NCBI GenBank assembly: GCA_025061245.1
Contig: JANZKD010000016.1
Coordinates: 1-20,460, forward strand
DNA: 20,460 bases
Origin: Candidatus Culexmicrobium profundum
GTDB taxonomy: Archaea; Thermoproteota; Methanomethylicia; Culexarchaeales; Culexmicrobiaceae
Direction: 5' to 3'
The translations under genes and the position numbers were made by a program. Shown one piece after another: positions 5,498 through 13,110 of the stretch (its first letter is position 1; each line of letters opens with the position of its first letter). The notes under the pieces are model-generated. The model did not search any database, had not been told where the DNA came from, and saw nothing but the letters and a program-made list of their open reading frames with translations.

Positions 5498-6712
5498 ATG
5501 TCACTACGGAAAATATTGAAAGGAAATGTTGGCGTGATGACAGCATCATGGATATTATTTGGTATAGGATCATCACTCACACGACCATACTTTTCATTAT
5601 ATGTTAAAGCATTAGGAGGATCCGATATCCACATAGCTATTATCAGGTCAATCAGTGGATTAGCTGCATTACCATTAATAATCCCAGGTGGATACTTAAC
5701 AGATGCACTAGGAAGAAAAAGAATAATAATACCATTAACATGGACCGTTGCAGTTCTCACCTTCGCCTATGCACTAGCACCTGACTGGACTACACTACTA
5801 ATGGTGAGCGTCATAGATTCACTCCTCCACTTCTATTCACCAGCACTTCATGCAATAATAGTAGATTCATTACCACCTGAAATTAGAGCAAGAGGAGTAA
5901 TGATCACATCAATTATACCCAGTATACCATGGCTAATATTCCCTCCAATAGGAGGATGGCTAATCGACAATTATGGAGTAAAAGGATTTCGAATAGCCTA
6001 CATACTTAATGGAATAGCAGCAATTTCAGCAGCACTCTTAAGAACAAAATTCTTAATGGAAACCATCAATAAAAGAGAAAGCCCTACAAAAACATCAATA
6101 TCCAAAGTAATCACTAAATCATATATCGACACCTTTAAAGTACTAAAGAAAACTGCAAAAGAAGTAAGATACATAATTATAGGAAGCATAATTCTAAGCG
6201 GCCTCAGCACATCAGCCTATTACATGTATGCAGTCGTCTATGCAAGTGAAAAACTAGGAATTTCAAGAGAAATGTGGGGATGGTATACTACTATAGGAAC
6301 GTTATTATCTATGATCATTACCACATTAATGCTACCATACTTAGACAAAGTGCCAAGAAAAGGACTAATAGCGACATCATACATCCTATTCATACTATCA
6401 ATATTCTCATTAGCATACGTAGGCAAAGATGGAGCAATAATATCAGTAATAAGTAGCTCAATATCCAACACCATAAGCTTTCCTGCCTGGCAGACATATA
6501 TGGGAGATATAATTCAAAAGGAGTATAGAGGTAGAGTTGACGCATTAACTTCAATATCAATGGAAATTGGAATGCTGTGGGGAAACATGGTAACAGGATA
6601 CTTATATTCCATAAATCCAATACTAGCATTTCAAGTTTCAATGGCAATTTGCATAGTTGAAACAGCTTTCTGGCTCATAGTATTAAAGGAACCCAAAGAG
6701 AAGCATCTATAA
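5498..6712 (+). CDS. Major facilitator superfamily transporter
   Basis: A 404-residue protein with 12 predicted membrane helices in two six-helix halves. Motif A in the loop between helices 2 and 3 is GGYLTDALGRKR (64-75). The second half has a degenerate counterpart, and the central loop (about 190-215) is basic. The ATG follows AGGTGAAAA. The protein is a secondary transporter or exporter of the plasma membrane; the sequence does not give a substrate, and drug-exporter-like and solute-importer-like MFS proteins cannot be told apart here. It lies 54 nt upstream of larB on the same strand with only a weak promoter candidate between, so joint transcription with larBC is possible. That would fit transport of a lactate-like substrate, a nicotinate precursor or nickel, but this is speculation. 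Confidence 0.9.
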   Translation: MSLRKILKGNVGVMTASWILFGIGSSLTRPYFSLYVKALGGSDIHIAIIRSISGLAALPLIIPGGYLTDALGRKRIIIPLTWTVAVLTFAYALAPDWTTLLMVSVIDSLLHFYSPALHAIIVDSLPPEIRARGVMITSIIPSIPWLIFPPIGGWLIDNYGVKGFRIAYILNGIAAISAALLRTKFLMETINKRESPTKTSISKVITKSYIDTFKVLKKTAKEVRYIIIGSIILSGLSTSAYYMYAVVYASEKLGISREMWGWYTTIGTLLSMIITTLMLPYLDKVPRKGLIATSYILFILSIFSLAYVGKDGAIISVISSSISNTISFPAWQTYMGDIIQKEYRGRVDALTSISMEIGMLWGNMVTGYLYSINPILAFQVSMAICIVETAFWLIVLKEPKEKHL

Positions 6713-6766
6713 ACAAGAAGCAATCTATCATTCTTGACAATTAAATTATTCCAGTGAGGAGTATAA

Positions 6767-7549
6767 ATGAAATTAAAAGAGATTTTAGAAAAACTATTAG
6801 AACAAAAAATAACAATCCAAGAAGCTGAAAAACAAATCCAATTACTAGCATTAGAGGAAATAGGTGAAAAACTAAAGCTAGATATTGGTAGAGAATTAAG
6901 AAAAGAGATACCAGAAATAATACTCGCTGAATATAAAGACGAAGAAACATTAAGAAAAGCAATAGTAAAAATGGTTGAAAAAACAGGAAAAGCAATAATA
7001 TCAAGAATACAAGATAAACATCATAGAATCCTAGATGAATTAAGTGAAAAATACATTGTTCTAAAAAGCAGTTCAAATAAAGTGGCAATCGTAAAGAAAA
7101 AAGAATTAAAAACAATAAAAACTGGAGGAAAAGTAGGTATAATAGCTGCTGGAACAGCAGATATACCGCTAGCTGATGAAGTAAGAATTATAGTTGAAGA
7201 AATGGGCTGTGAAGCCATAACAATTTATGATGTAGGAATAGCTGCATTACATAGAACAATTAATGCAGTCAAAAAAATAATTGAAAATGATGTAGATGTA
7301 ATAATAGTCATAGCAGGAATGGAAGGAGCATTACCCTCAATAATATCATCACTAGTCAACATCCCAGTCATAGGACTCCCATCATCACGTGGATATGGCC
7401 TAGGCGGAAAAGGTGTAGCCGCACTATTATCCATGCTTCAATCATGCTCACCAGGACTAGTCATAGTAAACATAGACAACAGCATAGGAGCAGCAATTAC
7501 AGCAACCTTAATAGCCAATAGAGTAGCCAAATTCAGAGGGAGAAAATAA
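6767..7549 (+). CDS. larB: Nickel-pincer cofactor biosynthesis protein LarB
   Basis: LarB carboxylates and hydrolyses nicotinic acid adenine dinucleotide to pyridinium-3,5-biscarboxylic acid mononucleotide, the first step of nickel-pincer nucleotide synthesis. The N-terminal ~110 residues are a helical LarB-specific part. The C-terminal ~140 residues are the PurE-like carboxylase fold, with GIIAAGTADIPLADE (124-138), YDVGIAALHR (154-163), VIAGMEGALPS (181-191) and the PSSRGYGLGGKGVAALL block. Cys227 in SCSPGLVIVNIDN corresponds to the cysteine that holds the pyridine nucleotide covalently in characterised LarB. GTGAGGAG precedes the ATG. The 260-residue length is normal. The stop overlaps the larC start by one base (TAATG), so the two are coupled. 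LarE and LarA are not in the window. Confidence 0.95.
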   Translation: MKLKEILEKLLEQKITIQEAEKQIQLLALEEIGEKLKLDIGRELRKEIPEIILAEYKDEETLRKAIVKMVEKTGKAIISRIQDKHHRILDELSEKYIVLKSSSNKVAIVKKKELKTIKTGGKVGIIAAGTADIPLADEVRIIVEEMGCEAITIYDVGIAALHRTINAVKKIIENDVDVIIVIAGMEGALPSIISSLVNIPVIGLPSSRGYGLGGKGVAALLSMLQSCSPGLVIVNIDNSIGAAITATLIANRVAKFRGRK

Positions 7550-8784
7550 TGAGAGTACTAATAATTGACCCACGAATAGCAGGTATTTCAGGAGATATGT
7601 TATTAGCAGCATTAATAGACCTGTATGATAACCAAGAGAAAATTAAAAAGCTAACCAATATAATTGAAGAAAAATTACCATATTGCAAGAAAATAAATGT
7701 AGAAATCATTGAGCAAACAAAAAAGAGCATTAAAGCTAAGAAAATAGTCACTAAAATAGAAGAAGAAATAAACGGCATAAATTCCAGTAAAATAAGAGAA
7801 TACTTTATAGAAGTATGTAAAGAAATGAAATTATCACCAGAAACAATGAAATTCACATTAAAAACCATAGATGAATTAATTGAAGCTGAAAGGAAAATAC
7901 ATGGAGAAAAAGATCACATACATCTTCATGAACTAGCATCGGCTGATACCTTCTTAGATATCATAGGAACAGCTCTGATCTTAGAAGAAATAGGGTTCTT
8001 CAAAGGAAACGTCAAGATATACACAACTCCCCCCGCTCTAGGAGGAGGATACATTAAAATGAAACATGGATTAATTGCAGCACCAGCACCAGCCACCTTG
8101 GAAATTCTAGCCAAACACAAATTTAAATGCTCATCAACACCAATAAATGAAGAGTTAACCACACCGACAGGAGCAGCCCTACTCGTCACACTCACAAATA
8201 ATGTAGTTGACTTCTACCCACCAATTAAAATCAATAAAATTGGATATGGAGCAGGAAGTAAAGAATTTGAAAAAATACCTAATGTATTAAGAATAGTTGA
8301 AGGAGTGGAATCAAACACAATAACAAAAGACGAAATAATAGTTCTAGAAACAAATTTAGATGATATAACTGGTGAAATAGCAGGATACATGATAAATAAA
8401 CTCATTGAGGAAGGAGCCTTAGACGTAACAATCACACCTTCAATCGGCAAGAAAAATCGACCAGTATATATAGTAAGAACTTTAACAAAACTTGAAGACT
8501 ACCATAAAATAGTTAAGACCTTAATAAAGGAAACAGGTACACTTGGAGTAAGAATACTTAAAACTCCGAGAATCATAGTCAAAAGAAAAATAGAAAAAGT
8601 TAAGATAAATCTAGGAGGAAGAGAATTCAACATAAGAGTAAAAATTGCATATCTAGAAGAGGGAGAAATACTTAATGTAAAACCAGAATATGAAGATCTT
8701 AGGAAAATAGCAGAAGAGCTGAAGATACCAATAAGAAGAATAATCAGAGAAGTAAATGCACAGCTAATTGATAAAGTAAAGTGA
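7549..8784 (+). CDS. larC: Nickel-pincer cofactor nickel-insertion protein LarC
   Basis: LarC inserts nickel into the bisthiocarboxylated pyridinium mononucleotide in a CTP-dependent cyclometallation, completing the cofactor of lactate racemase LarA and related enzymes. The N-terminus IIDPRIAGISGDMLLAALID is the family signature, followed by a histidine-rich HIHLHELASADTFLDIIG (123-140), which may bind metal, and TPPALGGGYIKMKHG. The C-terminal region has the LETNLDDITGE and RIIVKRKIEKV blocks of the LarC2 part. In Lactiplantibacillus plantarum LarC is made from two frames by programmed frameshift; here it is one continuous 411-residue frame, as in many other organisms. The start overlaps the larB stop, with GAGGGAG upstream. 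The gene converges with uS19, leaving 13 nt. Confidence 0.95.
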   Translation: MRVLIIDPRIAGISGDMLLAALIDLYDNQEKIKKLTNIIEEKLPYCKKINVEIIEQTKKSIKAKKIVTKIEEEINGINSSKIREYFIEVCKEMKLSPETMKFTLKTIDELIEAERKIHGEKDHIHLHELASADTFLDIIGTALILEEIGFFKGNVKIYTTPPALGGGYIKMKHGLIAAPAPATLEILAKHKFKCSSTPINEELTTPTGAALLVTLTNNVVDFYPPIKINKIGYGAGSKEFEKIPNVLRIVEGVESNTITKDEIIVLETNLDDITGEIAGYMINKLIEEGALDVTITPSIGKKNRPVYIVRTLTKLEDYHKIVKTLIKETGTLGVRILKTPRIIVKRKIEKVKINLGGREFNIRVKIAYLEEGEILNVKPEYEDLRKIAEELKIPIRRIIREVNAQLIDKVK

Positions 8785-8797
8785 TAAATGGATAGCC

Positions 8798-9202
8798 TTA
8801 CTTTAATGGCACATACATACTTGAACGTGTAGCTCTCAATCCAGGAGCTCCATGAATAACACGTTTATTAGTTATTGCAAATTCACCTAAATAATGACCA
8901 ATCATTTCTGGCGTTATGTTTACTGGAATAAACTCTTTACCATTATGTACATGAATAGTTAAGCCAACCATTTCTGGCAAAATAATCATATCTCTACAAT
9001 GCGTTCTAATAGTCACCTTTCCTCCCTTCTCCATAAGCTTCTTAGCCTCTCTAATTCTTTCAAGTAATTTTCTCTGCTCTACTGTTAAACCCCTCTTCAA
9101 ACTTCTCCTCTGCCTAGATGGAAGTAACTGAATAAACTGATCCATGGGCATTTTCAATAATTGCTCAACTGTATAACCCCTATACGTGAATACTCTAGGC
9201 AT
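8798..9202 (-). CDS. rps19: 30S ribosomal protein uS19
   Basis: A 134-residue archaeal uS19, which sits in the head of the small subunit with uS13. The long N-terminal archaeal part (FTYRGYTVEQLLKMPMDQFI, LPSRQRRSLKRGL) precedes the conserved core: THCRDMIILPEMVGLTI, VHNGKEFIPVNITPEMIGHYLGEFA and a C-terminal HGAPGLRATRSS. The ATG at 9202 follows AGGTGAGATA. In most archaea this gene lies between uL2 and uL22; here it is alone, on the opposite strand and almost 4 kb upstream of uL22, with a five-gene non-ribosomal unit in between. Sequence and length look intact, so it is probably the functional copy. Confidence 0.97.
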   Translation of the reverse strand: MPRVFTYRGYTVEQLLKMPMDQFIQLLPSRQRRSLKRGLTVEQRKLLERIREAKKLMEKGGKVTIRTHCRDMIILPEMVGLTIHVHNGKEFIPVNITPEMIGHYLGEFAITNKRVIHGAPGLRATRSSMYVPLK

Positions 9203-9290
9203 TATCTCACCTTTCCTTCTCAGCTATAGGTAATGCTTATTGAGAGGCTTATAAATGTTATCTCAACAGTTATTACTTGAGGGAAAAGTA
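9203..9290. promoter_or_regulatory. Divergent promoter with a near-symmetric TATA box, uS19 / CYTH
   Basis: CTTATAAAT (9248-9256) reads as TATA on both strands. On the plus strand it predicts a start near 9278, right at GAGGG (9279-9283), seven bases before TTG 9291. On the minus strand it predicts a start near 9225, about 22 nt before ATG 9202. The ATG at 9255 of the plus-strand frame overlaps the box itself and cannot be the start of a transcript made from it. Confidence 0.55.
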
Positions 9291-9854
9291 TTGGAAATAG
9301 AAGTAAAAGCACCCATAACAAACCTTCAAACCATTAAAAATAGAATAAAGGAAATGGGTGGAAAAATATTATTTAAAGGTCAACAAATAGATATTTACTT
9401 TCAACATCCATGTAAAAACTTTGAAGAAACAGATGAAGCACTAAGAATACGAAAGATAGGAGAAGAAGCCTACTTAACATATAAAGGCTCAAGAATAAAA
9501 TCTAATCTAAAAGCCAGACTAGAAATTGAAACCCCCATCCCAGATTTTAACTCAATGAAGAAAATCCTATTAAAGCTAGGATTTAAATCAGTTATGGAAA
9601 TAAGAAAAAATAGGGAAACCTGGCTCATTGACAATATGCGAATTAACCTTGATGAAGTAGAAAAACTAGGCAAATTCATTGAAATTGAAGTAATCTCAAA
9701 AGAAATAGAGGAAGGAGAAAAGAAAATACTAGGATTATTAAAGAAATTAGGCATTAAGAAAAATGAAATCATTAAAAAAACTTACTTTGAAATGATAAAA
9801 GAAACGAAAAATTTTAACACAATGAAAGGGAATAAATTAATCGTTAAAACATAA
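9291..9854 (+). CDS. CYTH-domain protein (CyaB / thiamine-triphosphatase type)
   Basis: The chosen TTG start gives a 187-residue protein beginning MEIEVKAP, which contains the ExExK signature of the CYTH superfamily at residues 2-6. Further CYTH features are ALRIRKIGEEAYLTYKG, RLEIETPI, the KNRETWLIDNMRINLDEVEKLGKFIEIE block and a final KKTYFEM. The fold is an eight-stranded tunnel with charged residues that binds triphosphate and divalent metal. Characterised members include class IV adenylyl cyclase, thiamine triphosphatase and inorganic triphosphatase; the archaeal CyaB-like subgroup is mostly uncharacterised, so the substrate is open. The frame extends to ATG 9255, but that codon lies in a TATA-like box, while GAGGG precedes TTG 9291. 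It heads a five-gene run with 6 nt to the next gene. Confidence 0.88.
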   Translation: MEIEVKAPITNLQTIKNRIKEMGGKILFKGQQIDIYFQHPCKNFEETDEALRIRKIGEEAYLTYKGSRIKSNLKARLEIETPIPDFNSMKKILLKLGFKSVMEIRKNRETWLIDNMRINLDEVEKLGKFIEIEVISKEIEEGEKKILGLLKKLGIKKNEIIKKTYFEMIKETKNFNTMKGNKLIVKT

Positions 9855-9860
9855 ATTTAG

Positions 9861-10466
9861 ATGGGAAGAGCCTTGAAATTAGTAGATTTACTAAATATAA
9901 TAATTTATCACGGACCCATATCTGTTAGCGGCATGATGAAAAGAACTGGAAGAAGCAGAAGCGAAATAGAAAGAGCATTAAAAAGCCTAGTTAAAAGAAA
10001 ATTAGTCAAAAAAATTGATGAAAGAACCTATGACCTTAGCGACAACTTATTAAGCACCATAGCTCAACGAAAAATCAGAGAAAGTGACTTACTGGAGATA
10101 ATAGGTAGAAGAAAACCAGAATACACTGAACACCTAAAACTACTTGGAAAACTAAATGAACTACATCATAAGATACTAGAGAAAACAAAAATGACCATGT
10201 TCAAGTTTCACCGCCTACCACGAAGACATGAAATTGAAATAGGAGAAAAACCATTAAAAGAAGCCATTGCAGATGGCTTACTAACAATTTTAACAGAGTT
10301 AATTTTTAACATACCCTTAACAAAGCCAGATGACATACAGAAAATAATAAAAGAGGTAGGTAGTGAAGCTAGAAAATCAGCATTAGAAATCCTAGAAAAA
10401 TTCTATTCCGACGTAAAAAGACAATATCAATTACTTAAAGAAATCTTAGAGAAGTGGGAGAAATAA
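9861..10466 (+). CDS. Winged helix-turn-helix DNA-binding protein, unknown C-terminal domain
   Basis: A 201-residue protein. Residues about 5-60 form a winged helix: LVDLLNIIIYHGPISVSGMM, then GRSRSEIERALKSLVKRKLVKKI as recognition helix and wing, as in archaeal MarR/ArsR-like and TrmB-like regulators. The remaining ~140 residues are mostly helical and charged, with KEAIADGLLTILTELIFNIP and a final coiled-coil-like FYSDVKRQYQLLKEILEKWEK; I do not recognise this part. No clear ribosome binding site precedes its ATG, and its stop abuts the next start (TAAATG), so expression is probably coupled to both neighbours. Lying between a triphosphate-binding protein and threonine dehydratase, it may regulate this unit, possibly its own promoter near 9250. 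The DNA-binding call is moderate and the ligand is unknown. Confidence 0.7.
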   Translation: MGRALKLVDLLNIIIYHGPISVSGMMKRTGRSRSEIERALKSLVKRKLVKKIDERTYDLSDNLLSTIAQRKIRESDLLEIIGRRKPEYTEHLKLLGKLNELHHKILEKTKMTMFKFHRLPRRHEIEIGEKPLKEAIADGLLTILTELIFNIPLTKPDDIQKIIKEVGSEARKSALEILEKFYSDVKRQYQLLKEILEKWEK

Positions 10467-11684
10467 ATGGAGCTGATAGACGAAATTTATAGAAAAACAC
10501 TTGAAGCAAATAAGCTATTAACAGGAATAATTCATAGAACTCCACTAGACAAGTCAAGAACCTTTAGCTCATGGACAGGGGGAGAAGTATACCTAAAACT
10601 TGAAAATCTACAAAAAACAGGTTCATTCAAGGTTAGAGGAGCATTTTATAAGATCTCTAAATTAATTTCAGAACATAAAATAGAGAAAGTTGTTGCAGTT
10701 TCAGCTGGAAATCATGCACAAGGAGTAGCTTATGCAGCTTCAAAAGCAGGTGTAGAAGCAATAATATTCATGCCAGAATTTGCACCAGCAGCAAAAATAT
10801 CGGCAACCAAGGGTTACGGCGCAAAGGTTATACTTCACGGCAAAACTTTAGAGGACTCCTATGAAAAAGCAATGACTTTAGCTAAAAAAGAAAATGCAGT
10901 ATTTATCCACCCATTCAATGACATCGACATAATTGCTGGACAGGGGACAATAGGTCTCGAGATTATAAATCAGCTAAAAAATGTAGATATCATTGTGGTT
11001 CCAATAGGTGGAGGAGGGCTTATATCAGGCATTTCGATTGCAGTAAAGAAGCATAATCCAAACATAAAGATAATCGGCGTAGAAGCAGAAGGAGCTGCAT
11101 CAATGTATCTAAGCTTAAAGAAGAAGGAGATAGTTAAGATAAAAAACATAAACACAATTGCTGATGGAATTGCAATAAAAAGTCCAGGAGAATACACCTT
11201 CAATATAGTGTCAAAACTTGTAGATGACATAGTCCTTGTAGATGACTATGAAATTAGCGATGCAATATTCAAGCTACTTGAAAGAGCAAAAGTAGTGGCT
11301 GAACCAGCAGGAGCAGTTTCTGTTGCAGCAATATTATCTGGAAAAATAGATGTTGAAGGAAAGAGGGTTGTAGCAGTAGTATCAGGAGGCAACATCGATC
11401 CCTCACTACTCTCAACCATACTGGAAAAGAACTTAATAAGTGAAGGAAGAGTTCTAAGATTAATCGTAGAAATGCTGGATAAACCAGGAACATTAAAATC
11501 AGTTTTAGGAATAATTGCCAAAGCTAGAGCAAATATACTCGACATAGCAATAGATAGAATATCACCTCAAATAAAGCCGGGAAGCGCACTCGTATTATTA
11601 ACAGTCGAAGTACAAGACCCAAAATATGTAAGTGAAATCATCAACAATTTAGAGAAGAGAGGTTATAAAGTAAGTACAATATAA
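10467..11684 (+). CDS. ilvA: Threonine dehydratase (threonine ammonia-lyase) with ACT domain
   Basis: A PLP fold-type II enzyme of 405 residues that converts L-threonine to 2-oxobutyrate and ammonia, with serine to pyruvate as a side reaction. Lys55 in KTGSFKVRGA is the PLP Schiff-base lysine, VSAGNHAQGVA binds the substrate carboxylate, and VPIGGGGLISGIS (about 178-190) holds the phosphate. The C-terminal ~80 residues, LRLIVEMLDKPGTLKSVLGI onward, form one ACT domain, which in this subgroup senses an amino acid, commonly valine or isoleucine. The single ACT domain and length fit the shorter TdcB-like/archaeal IlvA form, not the two-ACT E. coli IlvA. The ATG directly follows the upstream stop with GGGAG before it; ridA follows after 8 nt. 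It may feed isoleucine synthesis or threonine catabolism. Confidence 0.95.
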   Translation: MELIDEIYRKTLEANKLLTGIIHRTPLDKSRTFSSWTGGEVYLKLENLQKTGSFKVRGAFYKISKLISEHKIEKVVAVSAGNHAQGVAYAASKAGVEAIIFMPEFAPAAKISATKGYGAKVILHGKTLEDSYEKAMTLAKKENAVFIHPFNDIDIIAGQGTIGLEIINQLKNVDIIVVPIGGGGLISGISIAVKKHNPNIKIIGVEAEGAASMYLSLKKKEIVKIKNINTIADGIAIKSPGEYTFNIVSKLVDDIVLVDDYEISDAIFKLLERAKVVAEPAGAVSVAAILSGKIDVEGKRVVAVVSGGNIDPSLLSTILEKNLISEGRVLRLIVEMLDKPGTLKSVLGIIAKARANILDIAIDRISPQIKPGSALVLLTVEVQDPKYVSEIINNLEKRGYKVSTI

Positions 11685-11692
11685 TTTAAAAC

Positions 11693-12085
11693 ATGAAAAA
11701 AGAAGCCTTATTCACAGATAGAGCTCCTAAACCTGCAGGCCCCTATAGCCAAGCAATTAAGATTGGAGGATTTCTTTTCATATCAGGTCAAATACCAATA
11801 AACCCTGAGACTGGAAAAATAGTTGAGGGAGGAATAGAGGAGCAGACAAGACAGGTAATGGAAAACATTAAAGCGATAGTTGAAGCTGCAGGCTACACCA
11901 TGAATGATATAGTAAAAGTATTTGTATTCCTAAACGATTTAAGTCAATTCCCTAAATTCAATGCAGAATACGCAAAATACTTCAAGGAAAAACCGCCAGC
12001 AAGAACTACAGTTGGAGCAAGCATACCGAAAAATGCACTCTTAGAAGTATCAGCCATCGCATATAAATGTGAGGAAAAGAGCTAA
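11693..12085 (+). CDS. ridA: RidA family reactive enamine/imine deaminase
   Basis: A 130-residue RidA/YjgF protein. GPYSQAIKIGGFLFISGQIP (16-35), GGIEEQTRQVMENIKAI (46-62) and PPARTTVGAS (101-110) are the family blocks. Arg104 and Glu118 match the residues that bind the substrate carboxylate and activate water in active RidA enzymes, so this should be catalytic. RidA hydrolyses 2-aminoacrylate and 2-aminocrotonate/2-iminobutyrate, the unstable products released by PLP dehydratases, and so protects other PLP enzymes from inactivation. Its place 8 nt after threonine dehydratase is direct functional coupling. The upstream spacer has no evident ribosome binding site, so reinitiation is likely. 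The final TAA overlaps the next ATG by one base. Confidence 0.96.
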   Translation: MKKEALFTDRAPKPAGPYSQAIKIGGFLFISGQIPINPETGKIVEGGIEEQTRQVMENIKAIVEAAGYTMNDIVKVFVFLNDLSQFPKFNAEYAKYFKEKPPARTTVGASIPKNALLEVSAIAYKCEEKS

Positions 12086-13005
12086 TGGAGAAAATATTGA
12101 ATTGGATATCAAAGACAAAAACCGGTGAAATAATAGACTTCATAGATGACATCATAAAAATACACGAAGAAGAAATAACAACAGAGTCTTCTGGAAATTT
12201 AATTATAAACAAAGGATTAATAGAAATACAAGACAAGGAAAAGGAAATCATAGTTATTGGAGACATTCACGGAGACCTTGACACATTAATAGAGATAATG
12301 AAGAGAGAAGCAATTATAGATAAATTGGAAAACAAGAAAGTATACGTCGTATTTTTAGGGGATTATATTGATAGAGGAGTAAAATCATTTGAAACGTTAA
12401 TGCTAGCATTAAAATTAAAGGAGAAATACTCAGACCACATAATACTTCTTCGAGGAAATCATGAAGGCCCTAATGACTTAATAGCACACCCACACACCCT
12501 ACCCTACGAATTATATCACAAATTCGAGGATGAAGCGACACTAATATACTTGAAGTTTAGGCAACTATTCAATGTCATGCCTCATACCGCGAAAACAAAA
12601 CAAGGAATAATAATGCTTCACGGGGGAGTACCAACAGAAGCTAAGAGCATAAACGATGTAGCATTAGCAAGAGAGCTCCACCCACAAAAACCACATTTAA
12701 CCGAAATATTGTGGAATGACCCGGATGAAAGCGGCATTCAAGGAGCATATCCATCCCCCAGAGGAGCTGGAAAAATCTTTGGAATAGACTGTACACTAAA
12801 ATTTCTTGAAATCATGAAAGGTGAAATCATTCTTAGAGGTCATGAAGCAACGTTAAAGGGATATAAGATCAGCCACAATGGAAAAATAATCACCCTATTC
12901 TCCAGAATTGGACCTCCCTATTGGAATAAAAGTGCAGCTTACATATACTGCCATCTAGACACCCCACCAGAAAAAATAATAAACGCAATAAGGATAATCC
13001 CCTAA
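12085..13005 (+). CDS. PPP-family serine/threonine protein phosphatase
   Basis: A 306-residue metallophosphatase of the eukaryote-like PP1/PP2A group. All signature motifs are present in order: GDIHGD (59-64), GDYIDRG (92-98), RGNHE (123-127), LHGG (178-181) and RGHE (251-254). The metal and catalytic ligands expected from the family are Asp60, His62, Asp93, Asn125, His126, His179 and His253. ILWNDPDE and FSRIGPPYW resemble the PP2A-type WSDP and SAPNY-like positions. It removes phosphate from Ser/Thr in proteins, in the cytosol, with Mn or similar metals. The N-terminal ~55 residues are outside the catalytic core. The ATG overlaps the ridA stop (TAATG) with GAGG upstream, so it is the last gene of the unit. 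Its protein substrates are unknown; no protein kinase is in the window. Confidence 0.94.
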   Translation: MEKILNWISKTKTGEIIDFIDDIIKIHEEEITTESSGNLIINKGLIEIQDKEKEIIVIGDIHGDLDTLIEIMKREAIIDKLENKKVYVVFLGDYIDRGVKSFETLMLALKLKEKYSDHIILLRGNHEGPNDLIAHPHTLPYELYHKFEDEATLIYLKFRQLFNVMPHTAKTKQGIIMLHGGVPTEAKSINDVALARELHPQKPHLTEILWNDPDESGIQGAYPSPRGAGKIFGIDCTLKFLEIMKGEIILRGHEATLKGYKISHNGKIITLFSRIGPPYWNKSAAYIYCHLDTPPEKIINAIRIIP

Positions 13006-13110
13006 TAAAGCATGAATGATGCATAATAAGTAAAGCAAACTTTTTATAGAATTTATTTTAAAAAAGCTTAGTCTAAAATCATGCAGTAAAGAGGTAGTAG
13101 GTGGAAGTAG
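13006..13110 (+). promoter_or_regulatory. Promoter and leader of the ribosomal protein cluster
   Basis: TTTTTATAGA (13041-13050) is a TATA-like box that predicts transcription start near 13072 and a leader of about 40 nt ending in GTAGGTGGAAG before ATG 13111. It shows that uL22 is the first gene of its unit here. No stem-loop strong enough to name an autoregulatory site was seen by eye. Confidence 0.5.

Noticed and set aside
6741..7115. 124-residue very hydrophobic open frame opposite larB
   Set aside because: The Leu/Phe-rich translation is what A-rich coding DNA gives on its complement; larB is well supported on the other strand.
7549..8784. Programmed frameshift within larC
   Set aside because: The frame is continuous over 411 codons and covers both the LarC1-like and LarC2-like parts, so no frameshift is needed.
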